DNA of 64,000 bases. Origin: Rhizobium sp. BG4. Lineage in GTDB: Bacteria > Pseudomonadota > Alphaproteobacteria > Rhizobiales > Rhizobiaceae. Shown here piece after piece: positions 1 to 12,000 of this stretch. Location of the stretch: assembly GCF_016864575.1 (NCBI RefSeq), contig NZ_CP044126.1, positions 1,178,001-1,242,000 of the forward strand, read 5' to 3'. The notes below the pieces were generated by a model. It saw nothing but the letters and a program-made list of their open reading frames with translations. It was not told the origin of the DNA and did no database searches. The first letter of the stretch is position 1. Every line of letters starts with the position of its first letter. The translations under genes and the position numbers were made by a program.

Positions 1-87
1 TCGGCTATATCTTGGTGGTTAAGGAAGTATTGCAATTCGACGGCCCGCGTAATTGATTGCACCTCAATTGTTCATTGGGGTACTGTC

Positions 88-3000
88 ATGTCTATCGAAG
101 ATCTGCGCAATTCGAACGTTGATGGCGATCACGCCTCCCACGAGATGATCTCGGACGTTCACGAAACTGCAGGACGCGAAGATGCCAAGCTTCCTGAGGT
201 CGAGCGCGTCGAGCTCGCCCAGGCGCAGAGCACGCCGCAGGTAACCGATCAGACCCAGGGTGGCGAGCAGTCGCCGAAGACCGACCGCGTCGAAGCCGCC
301 CCGCCGGCTCCGCAGGCCGCCGCCAACCCGAACGAGATTGTTCCGGATCAGAACAACGTGGCGCATCTGGCCGCCAACGTTTCGCTCGACGATATCCGCA
401 TTGAGGGTGCCAATCTGGTACTCGTCCAGCCCGACGGCACCGAGATCGTCATCGTCAACGGCGCAGCCCACGTCCCGACCTTCCTGCTCGGCGACGTCGA
501 ACTGCCCCGCGACACCGTCATCGCCGCGCTGAACGACAGCCACATCAACGTAGCCGCCGGCCCCGACGGCGGCGACAGCGCATCCGCCGCAGCCCCGAGC
601 TCCGGCGCCGAATTCCAGGACACCACCCCCGGCGGCGACGATGCGCCGACGGAGCTGGCGGCGCTGCTGGCCGATACGCAGCAGCTGGATGGTGGGCCTG
701 GTGGCAATGAAGAGCTTTTCAATGGCAAGCCGTTCATCATCCCGTCGGGTCCGTTCGGTCTTGCTGAAACGACGACCGAAGGTGACGTCTTCAAGGAGCT
801 GGTGCTTGAAGGTACGCTCGGCTTCAACGGCGGCAAGGACGTCGGCACGATCACCTCGATCGCGTTCAAGGGCGCTGTCGATGTTGATGGCCAGGACGAT
901 GGTGCTGATGTGCCGACCGGGCTGAAGTCTGGTGGTCACGATGTCACGATCACCGTCAACGGCCTGACGATCACCGGTACGATCCAGGTTACGACGATCG
1001 TTGATGGCCAGGAGACGACGAAAACCGAGACTGTTTTCCAGTTGACGGTTACCAATGCAGCCACCGGCGCGTTCACCTACACGCAGTCGCTGCCGCTTGA
1101 TCATCCGGATCATGGCCAGACTGGCGCCGACGATCGCCTGAGCCTCGACTTCAGCTACACGGTCACCGACAAGGACGGCGATAGCGCGACAGGCAGCGTT
1201 TCGGTTGTTGTCGCCGATGATGCTCCGACCGCGCATGATGTCACCGCGGGAATGACCGAAAACCAGGGTGCCGGAAACGACGAAGGCGCTGGTTTCACGG
1301 TAAGCCTTTCTGACGGCAAGGATTTCACCTTCGGTGCCGACGGCGGCTCGATCGCCTTTCATGCGCCGACGGTTACCGATGCGCCTGAAGGCGTCAAGCT
1401 CGGTCTGCCGGAGATCCAGGTAGGCAAGGACGGTCAGTCCATCACCATCATCCCGGGCACGGCGTTTGATGCTCTGGCCAAGGGCGAGACGGCGCTCCTG
1501 CACATTTCCTACACCGTTACGGATGGCGACGGCGACACCGTCACCAAGGAGATCGCAGTTACGGTCACTGGCACAAACGATGACGCTGCCTTCTCGGTCG
1601 TTCCCGAAGTGAACACCGATGTCGGTGCAGTCGTCGAAGACGCGACGCAGCCTACGGAAGAATCGGCAGCCGTCGAAAAGACTTCGGGCACGCTTTCCTT
1701 TAGCGACGTCGATGTTCATGACACCCACACGGTCACCGTTGCTGCTCCGGAAGGGGCTGTCGGCACGCTGACCGCTGTCGTTACCAACGACACCACCAAC
1801 GGCGGCGCTGGCAAGGTCACTTGGAGCTACCAGGTCGACGACAGCAAGATTCAATATCTCGGTGCTGGCGAGACCAAGGAAGAAACCTTCACGATCCAGC
1901 TCAACGATGGCACCAGCATCGTTGAGAAGACGGTGACCATCACCATCACCGGCACGAACGATGATGCGATCATCTCCGTGACGCCGGACATTGATTCCGT
2001 CACAGGCTCCGTTGTTGAAGATGCTACCCAGCCGACTGAAGAATCGGCGGCAGTTGAAAAGACCTCTGGCACGCTCTCCTTCAGCGACGTCGATGTTCAT
2101 GACACGCATACGGTCACTGTTGCTGCTCCGCAAGGAGCGCTCGGCACTCTGACGGCGAGTGTCGCAACGGATAGCACCAATGGCGGCGCTGGCAAGATCA
2201 CCTGGAATTATGAAGTCGACGACAGCAAGATCCAGTACCTTGCTCAGGGGCAGACCAAGGTCGAGACCTTCACGGTTCAGCTCTTCGATGGCCACAGCAC
2301 GGTCACGCAGACGGTCACGATCACCATCACTGGCACCAATGATGCGCCGGTTCTGGTTGCGGATACGAATTCAGTCGAGGCGTGGGGCTACGACCGCGGC
2401 AACCATTTCGATCTGGGCGACCCTCTTGCGTCGGGCAATGTCCTGTCGAACGATTCCGACGTGGATCAGGGTGACAAGCTGACGGTAACTGGCGTCTCTG
2501 CCGGTACCAACAACGGCGACGTCAGCGGTCATGTGGCCGACATCATCACGGGCAAGTACGGCTTCCTGGTGATGGGGGCGAACGGCAAGTACGTCTACAC
2601 CTTGAACAACCTCGACGCCGATACCAACGCGCTTGCCAAGGGCGAGCACGACTCCGACGTGTTCACCTACACCGTCACCGACAAGTACGGCGCGTCCACG
2701 ACGACAACGCTGACCATCGATGTGACCGGTCAGAACAACCGACCGGACGCCAACAATGACGTCAACACCGGCCCCGCCGTCGTCGAGTCTGGCGTCGGCC
2801 CGGGCAATACGCCGGTTGACGGCGTATCGTCTGCAAGCGGCAACGTTCTGACGAATGATACTGACGTCGACCACGGCGATACGAAGACCGTTATCGGCGT
2901 ATCGGCCGGCCCAAGCTGGCTCGGCTCGGACGTTTCGGGCAAGGTTGGAACGGTTGTCACCGGCACCTACGGCACGGTGACTATCAACGCCGACGGCACT

Positions 3001-6000
3001 TGGACCTACAAGCTCAACAACGCCGATACAGATACCCAGAAGCTGGGGCAGGGCGACCACGGCAAGGACGTGTTCACCTACACGATGCAGGACGCCAACG
3101 GCGCGACCTCTACCGCGACGCTGACCATCGACGTCACCGGCACCAATGACCGCCCTGTCGCAGTTGCCGACAGCAACGCTTCGATCATCGAATCCGGTGT
3201 GAGCCCGGCCGACGTCGCTTATGCCGGCGTTTCATCGGCGACCGGCAACGTGCTCACCAACGATACCGATATCGACAAGGGTGACACGAAGACTGTGACC
3301 GGCGTTGCTGCTGGCGGCAACACTGCGGCAGACGTCCTCGGCCAGGTTGGCTCGGTTGTTGCAGGCAAGTACGGTACGGTGACAATTGGCGCCGATGGCA
3401 AGTGGACCTACACGCTCGACAACGCCGACAAGGATACCCAGGCGCTGACGGTTGGCGAAAAGGTCGACGACGTCTTCACCTATACAATGCAGGACAAGTA
3501 TGGCGCGTCCTCGACGACGACGCTGACCATCACGATCACCGGTACGAATGATGCGCCGGTGGTTGTTGCCGATACGAATTCGGTTGAGGCTGCGGGCGTC
3601 AGCCCGGGCAACTGGCCGGATCTCGGCGATGCGTTCGCTGGTGGCAATGTTCTTTCGAATGATTTCGATGTCGACAAGGGCGACAAGCTGACCGTGACCG
3701 GTATTTCAGCCGGCAGCAACGGCGGCAACGATGTCAGCGGCCATGTCGCCGACATCATTGCCGGCAAATATGGCTCCCTGGTTATGGGATCGGACGGTAA
3801 GTACCTTTATACGTTGAATAATTTCGATGCCGACACGATCGCGCTTGCCAAGGGCGAACACGGCACTGATGTTTTCACCTATACGGTCACCGATAAGTAC
3901 GGTGCCACCTCGACGACCACGCTGACAATCGATGTTACCGGTGCCAACAACCGGCCCGTCGCCAACGACGATGTCAACACCGGTGCAGCGATCGTCGAAT
4001 CCGGCGTCGGTCCAGGCAATACGCCGATGGACGGCAACGCCTCGGCGACTGGCAACGTGCTGGCGAACGACACCGATGTCGACCACAATGACACGAAGGT
4101 GGTGACCGGTGTTTCGGCCGGCCCAAGCTGGCTCGGCTCGGACGTTTCGGGCAAGGTCGGAACGGTTGTCACCGGCACCTACGGCACGGTGACCATCAAC
4201 GCCGACGGCACTTGGATCTACAAGCTCAACAACGCCGATACAGATACCCAGAAGCTGGGGCAGGGCGACCACGGCAAGGACGTGTTCACCTACACGATGC
4301 AGGACGCCAACGGCGCGACCTCTACCGCGACGCTGACCATCGACGTCACCGGCACCAATGACCGCCCTGTCGCAGTTGCCGACAGCGTTTCGACAATCAT
4401 CGAGTCGGGCGTCGGCCCGGGCAATAATGCGATTGCGGGCGTCTCCACCGCGAACGGAAACGTTCTGACGAACGATACCGACGTCGATACGGGCGACAAG
4501 GCCAATCTCAAGGTTACGGGCGTTGCTGCCGGCAACAACACGGCGTCTGACGTTTCTGGCCATGTGAATGTGCAGGTAGCGGGCACGTACGGCACCGTGA
4601 CGATCGGCGCCGATGGCAAGTGGACCTATACGCTCGACAACGCTGACAAGGATACGCAGGGTCTCGGCGCTGGCCAGAAGGCTACCGACGTCTTCGTCTA
4701 CACGATCCAGGACACGAATGGCGCTTCGTCGACGACGACCCTTACCATCAACATCACCGGCACCAACGACAAGCCGGTCATTGCGAATTCCGATGCCACC
4801 GGCTCTGTCATCGAAGACGGCTTCAACGCCGCTGGCGCACATGTTGGTCAGAGCACGATCTCCGACACGCTGGTCAAGTCCGATGTCGATGCTGACGACA
4901 ACACCACCAACGACCACTGGGGTGTTCTGGTCAAGCAGGGCCAGAACACGGTCGAGCTTTCGAACGTCAACGGCAAATACGGCACGTTCTCGGTCGATCA
5001 GAACGGCAAGTGGACCTACACGCTCGACGACGATCGCCAGGCGACGCAGGAGCTGAACCTCAACCAGACTGCGACCGAAACCTTCACTGTGCAGGTCACG
5101 GACAGCCATGGCGCGACGGCGACCCAGCAGGTTGTTGTCACAATCACAGGCTCCAACGACAAGCCGGTCATTTCGGGTGGCGACACGAGTGGAACCGTCA
5201 CCGAGGCCGGCGTCGATCGCTTGAACAACTACTATGCCGGCGATGCAAGCGACAGCGGCACGCTGAAGAAGTATGATGTTGACGCCGAAGACGACGACAC
5301 CAACGACAAGTGGTCGGTTCTCGCCCACGACCAGCAGACGCAGAGCAGCGTCACCTCCGTCTCCGGTACCTATGGTTCACTGACGATCGATCAGAACGGC
5401 AAGTGGACCTACAATCTCAACAACAGCCTTGCAGCAACACAGGGGCTGGGCCGTGGAGACACCGAGGTCGAGCGCTTCTACGTCCAGGTGACCGATACCC
5501 ACGGCGCCACCACGACCGAGGTCGTCAAGATCACTGTCGTCGGCACCAATGACCGCCCGGTCGGAAACGACGACAGCTTCACCGTTACTGAATCGCAAAT
5601 CGAGGCAGCGTCCACCGGTAACCGGCTTACTGTCGGCAACGTCCTGACCGGCGCAGGCAAGGATACCGACGTCGACGGCGATACGCTGAAGGTGAGCGAT
5701 GTCTACAACGTCAAGTTCACCATCGGTGGCCAGACCCTTAATGCTTCGGCGGTTCAGGGCCAGAATGATGTCTACAAGATCCACACCGGGAATGGTGATG
5801 CCTATCTGACGGTTTCGGAAAACGGCACAGTCAGGGTCTGGTCGGCCTCGAACGAGGATCCGTTCAAAGAACTGGGCGTCAACGACACCGGCAAGATTAC
5901 CTTCACCTACGAAGTGTCCGACGGCAACGGCGGCAAGGACACCGCGACGGCAACCATCAATGTCACGGGTACCAACGACACCCCGATCGGTAATGCTGAC

Positions 6001-9000
6001 AGTTATAAGGTCGACGAGGACAACACGCTCACCGTCCAGGCAAATGCTGGCGTTCTCGCAAACGACAAGGATCCCGATCACGATGCGCTGACGGCGGTTC
6101 TGGTAACCGGCCCGGCCCACGGCACGGTGACCCTCAATGCCGATGGTTCGTTCTCCTACGTGCCCACGACCAACTATAACGGTGAAGACAGCTTCAGCTA
6201 CAAGCCGAACGACGGCATCACCAATGGTGCCCCCATCGTCGTCAAGATCACCGTCGGTTCGGTCCTTGACCAAGTCTTCACCAACAATGGCGAAACGGTC
6301 AATCTGCACAACTTCGCAGCCGACCAGACGATGACCAGCCCGAACAATCCTTACTTCGAGGACGGCAACTATCTCAACGCCAAGGGTGGCGACGACACGG
6401 TCTATCTGCCTGACGCAAAAGACGGTCTCGGCAAGACCTACGCCGATCTCTATGCTGCAGGCGGCACCTTCAACGCCGGCGACGGCAACGACAAGATCAT
6501 CGGTGGCGATCTCAACGATCGCATCGACGGCGGTGCTGGCGATGACGACATTTCGGGCGGTCTCGGAGCGGACAATCTCTCCGGAGGCACCGGCGACGAC
6601 ACCTTCCGCCTCGGCGCCGATCTGGTTGCCTCCGGCACGCGCTACATCGAGCTCGGCGACGGCACGAAGCAGGCGATCGACATCACCGGCTACGCCGGCA
6701 CCATGGATGTCGTCCAGGGCGGCGACGGCACGGACAAGATCGTGCTCGACAGCGGCGACCTGACGAAGGGCTTCGCCTATGACGCCTATAGCGCACCGAG
6801 CTACATCAACAGCGTCGAGGAAATCGACGGCACCGCGAAGGATGACATCATCCTCGTTGGCGCAGACTACCACAGCGGTCTTGAAAACGGCGGCATCACG
6901 ATCGAAGGCGGCGCCGGCAACGACATCATCGGCGGCGGCGCAGGCGACGATACGCTGCGCGGCGGAACCGGCGACGACCTGATCTCTGGCCTCGGCGGCA
7001 ATGACACGATCGAAGGTGGCGACGGCAAGGATACGCTTTACGGCGGTGCTGGCGACGACACGATCGACGGCGGCGACGGCGACGACACGATCATCGGTGG
7101 AGCCGGAGCCGATCACATCCAGGGCGGTGCGGGCAACGACACCATCATCTACACCATCGGCGACGGCGCCGATGTCATCGATGGCGGCGAGGGCGATGAC
7201 ACGCTGAAGGTCACAACACCTGATGGCGGCCCGACCGTGACCGAGTACATCAAGGCTGTGGACGGAAACCTGCTGATCGCGCCTAGCGACGGTACCGACG
7301 CCAGCCTGCCGGAAGAACAGGTGCTGACGGTCAAGAACGTCGAGACCCTGGACATTGATGTGAAGGGTTATAACTGGCTGGTCTTTGGCCAGGGAGGCTC
7401 CGATCTCCATTCTGCAGGCATCGAGACGGTCAGGATCACCGGCGATGACAACGGCAATACTGTTTACTTCTCTAATGTCTCCTCGGCGACAGCCCTCGAA
7501 GCCAATCTGAACGGTGGCAACGATCTGTTCGTTTCCGGCGGTCAGGCGGCTGCGCAGCACGTCGATGGCGGCGATGGCGTCGACAAGTTCGACTTCACGC
7601 AGATCAGCGAGCAACTGAATATCGATCTCCAAAGCGGAGTGGCGATCCGCTCGTCGCTCGACGGCAAGACTGTCATTGCAACGGATTCGATTACGAATTT
7701 TGAAGATGTGTCCGGCAGCACCGGCAACGACACGATCCTCGGTACCTCCGGCGCCAACGTCATCGATGGCGGCAACGGCAATGATATCATCGACGGCCGC
7801 GGTGGTGCCGACACGCTATCGGGCGGCGAAGGCAACGACCGCATTACAGCCGGCAGCGAACTGATCGCCAACGGCGGCTTCAAGGGCGATGCCGAGGTGA
7901 TGGTCAGCAATGGTTCCGACGCGATCGATCTCGGCGGCGGCTGGAATGTCACCGACGGCAGCGTCGATCTGCTTTTCGTTCCCGGTGCTCTCAACGCCAA
8001 GTTCCCGGCGGGTGTGAACGCCGTCGACATGCAGGGCGTGTCGCAGGGCACGATCGCGCAAACCTTCGCGACGGTTGCGGGTCAGACCTACACCGTCACC
8101 TTCCTGCAGGCGACCAATCCGGATGCGCTCACTCATGGCCTGACGTCATCGTCTGTCACCGTGACCGTCGGCAACGTATCGCAAGAGTTTGTCGATCAGG
8201 CGGACGCCGGAACGACATGGCAGACGGTCGGCGGCACCTTCATCGAGCGCACTGTTACCTTCACGGCAACGGGCGACTCGACCACGCTGCAATTCGTGGC
8301 GGGCGGCAGCTCGGCTTACGGCTCGCTGATCGCCGAAGTCTCGGTCACCAGCGATGCTGCAAGCGCAGGTGCAACGCTCAACGGCGGCGGCGGCAATGAC
8401 ATCATCACCGGCGGCACCGGCAACGACATCATCGATGGCGGCACCGGCGACGACCTGATCCGCGGCGGTGCCGGCAACGACACCATCCACGGCGGCGACG
8501 GCGACGACTTCATCTCCGGCGGCAAGGGTAACGACACGATCTTCGGCGATGCCGGCAACGATACCTTCTCCTACAGCACAGGCGACGGCGCCGATAAGAT
8601 CGACGGTGGCGACGGCAACGACACCCTGCATATTGCAGGCAGCGACACCGGCTCGACCTTCAACATCAACGACGTGTTGATCGACGGCGTGAAAAACCTC
8701 GCCGTCAACATCGAAGAAGGCTCCACGGCCAACGCGGCAACGGCCGGCAACTACGAAGTTGCCACGACCAATGTCGAAGAATGGGTCGTCGAGGGCGGCA
8801 AGGGCGACGACACCTTCGTCGTCAGCGGCGACCTCTCGGGCACCGGCCTGGCAACCTCGACGATCACCATCAATGGTGGTGCGGGTAGCGACACGCTTGA
8901 CGTGCGCAACTTTGCGTCCAGCCAGCATATCGTCTTCAATGGCGGCGAAGGCGGCCAGGACACGATCATCTTCAACGCTGACTGGAAGGATGCAACGGTT

Positions 9001-12000
9001 ACGCAGACCGCCACCGGCTTCGAAATCAAGATCGGCGACAACGTCTACGACGTTAACGGCACCGAGCAGTTCAAGTTCAACAACGGTACCGCAACGGTTC
9101 AGACCCTCATGGAAGCCGCGCCCACGGGCGTCGAGGGAACGCTGACCGTCGCCGAAAACTCCGTAGCAGGAACGAGCGTCGGAACGCTTGCCGGCACGGA
9201 TGTCAACGGCGGTCTGGACAAGCTGACCTACGCATTCGTCGATGCCAACGGCCATGCGTCGCAGACCTCGGCCGACGGCAAGTTCGTCATTGATGCAAAC
9301 ACCGGCGCCGTGACGGTCGCCGCCAATACGTCGATCGACTACGAAACGACGCCTTCGCTGACGGAAACCGTGCGCGTCACGGATGTTCATAACAACTTCA
9401 CCGACAAGTCCGTCTCGATCGCAGTCACGGACGTCAACGAGGCGCCGCGTATCACCGGCGAACTTTCATCGACCGTAGCCGAAGGCGGGCAGCATATGCT
9501 CACCTTGGCCGAGCTCGGCGCGAGCGATCCGGATGCTTCGGACACCGGCGCTGCGCTGACCTTTACGGCAAGCTCGATCACCAACGGCACGATCCTGGTC
9601 AACAACCAGGCCTCGTCCACCTTCACTGCGGCTGATGTGGCAGGCGGCAAGGTCGTCTTCGTTCACGACGGAAGCGAAACCAGCTCCGCAGGCTTCAACG
9701 TTTCGCTGGCCGATGGCGGCGAGAACGGCGTTGGTCCCGATACCGGACATTTCAGCTTCAACGTGACGCCCGTCGATGATGGGAAGGCCACGCTATCGAT
9801 CACCGACAGCACGCAGCAGTCGGCAGCACCGAAGGTCGGCGACGTCATTCAGGCCGGCATCGCGACGCATGATCCTGACAAGGGAGAAGGCACGGTTACC
9901 TACCACTGGCTGCGCGGCACGACCGAAATCAGCGGTGCGACCGGCTCGAGCTATACGCTGACATCGGCAGATGTCGGCTCGAAGATCTCTGTCTATGCGA
10001 CTTATACGGATGGCCAGGGCTTTGCGACAACGACGGATGCGGTGGGTCTGCCCACGGCGGTTGTATCGCCGAACCACGCGCCGGTCGCAGCCGACGATAT
10101 CGTCATCACCAATGTATCAAACATCTCCATCCCGGATTGGGCTCTGCTGCTGAACGACAAGGATCAGGACGGCGATAGCCTTCAGATCACCAGCGCAAAC
10201 GGTTTGTCAGGCGATGCGGCAAGTCACGCTGCTGGAGCAGTATCGTTTAGCGACCAGGTGACCTGGACGTGGCCTTTCCCTGACGGTGGTTCGTTCAACT
10301 ATACGACCTCCGACGGCGCTTCCCCGACCGCGGGAACGGACGCCGCCAAGGTCAGCGTCGCTTGGCAGTTTAGTGACCTCTCGGGCAGCGATAAATCCGA
10401 AATCTTCGTCGGCAGCGACTACGCTGAAACCATCGACGCCAAGGGCGGAGATGACGTCCTCCTCGGAAACGGCGGTGACGATACGCTGAAGGGCGGCGCT
10501 GGCGCCGACTGGCTCTACGGCGGATCGGGCAACGATAGCCTTTACGGCGACCAGAGCGATGTCGTTCTGGATGGCGGTACCGGCACCGATACCCTCTATG
10601 TCGCAGGCGGCTTCAACAGCACCAGCGATGCGCAGATCGTTGCTGTCGAAAAGGTCGTGATGACCTCGGCAGGCACGCTCGACCTGTCGAAGCAGACCGA
10701 AGGCTTCATCATCAGCGGCTCCTCCGGCAATGATACCATCAAGGCTGGTAGCGGCGACGACACGATCAACTACGACATCGGCGACGGCGCCGACAACGTG
10801 GATGGTGGCGCCGGTAACGACACTCTCGCAATCCTCGGCGGCAGCGCCAGCGAGACGTTGGGTGTGACCGTTAGCGGCGGCAAGATCACGACGGTGGCAG
10901 GCGGTAATATCGCCAATGTCGAGCATATCACGCTGAACATGGACGGCGGTGGCGATGACGTGCTGACCTACGCCGGTACGGTGCAGGATGTCGCCGTAAA
11001 CCTGTCGAACGGCACCGCAACTGGCTTCGACTCGATCGCTGGGGTGGATGATGTTACCGGCGGCTCTGGCAACGACAGCCTCACCGGCAACAGCAGCGCC
11101 AATACCCTGATTGGCGGCGCTGGCGACGATACGCTGACTGGTGGTGGCGGCAACGACACGCTGACAGGCGGCACGGGCAACGACACGTTCAATGTCGATA
11201 GCGGCACCGACGCTGTGACGGATCTGTCGGGCGGCGACATCCTGAAGGTTTCGCAGGGCGCCACGGCAAATGTGATCGCCACTGGCGACTGGACGGCGGC
11301 AAGCTCGAGCGTCAACAATGGCAGCGCAACGATCGCAGCGAATGGCAACGACATCAACCTCGCAGCTGCTACCGGCAGCAACGGTTGGACGCTGACCAAT
11401 AGCGGCAGCTCGACGGGTGTCACGTTGACGGGTTCGGCCAAGTCTGACTCGATCACCGGCGGTAGCGGCAATGACATCATCAACTATGTCGTTGGATCTG
11501 GCGCCGACACCGTAAATGGTGGCAGCGGTACCGACAAACTCGTCGTTACCGGCACTGCAAACAACGACACGCTTTCGGTCATTGTCTCGAGCGACAAGAT
11601 CACCCAGCTTGCCGGCGGTTCGATCAGCAGCATCGAGCAGGTCACGGCCGATCTTGGCGGCGGCACGAGCGATACTCTGAGCTATGCCGGAACCAGCCAG
11701 GCTGTTACGATCGATCTGTCGGCAGGCACTGCGACCGGCTTCACGTCGATTGCCGGTATCGAGAACTTCGTCGGCGGCAACAGCAGCAACGACGTTCTGA
11801 AGGTGGGCGCTGGTTTCACCAGCACCGGCGACGGTCAGCTATCGAGCATCGAAAATGTCGCGCTGACCTCTGCTGGCAAGATCGACCTGTCGAACCAGAC
11901 GGAAAGCATCAACATCACCGGCACATCCAGCAGTGATACGATTATTGCCAGCACTGGCGGCGGCACCATCAATGCCGGCTTTGGTGGCGACACCGTCGTG

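Noticed and set aside
6430..8580. RTX region as tandem DNA repeats of a CRISPR or satellite type
   Set aside because: The periodicity is the 27-base codon pattern of GGxGxD nonapeptides within one reading frame, with no spacers.
64..9390. Several long minus-strand frames opposite the adhesin (up to 751 codons)
   Set aside because: They mirror the repetitive, Asp/Gly-rich plus strand, give Arg/Val/Asp-rich nonsense, and lack ribosome sites.
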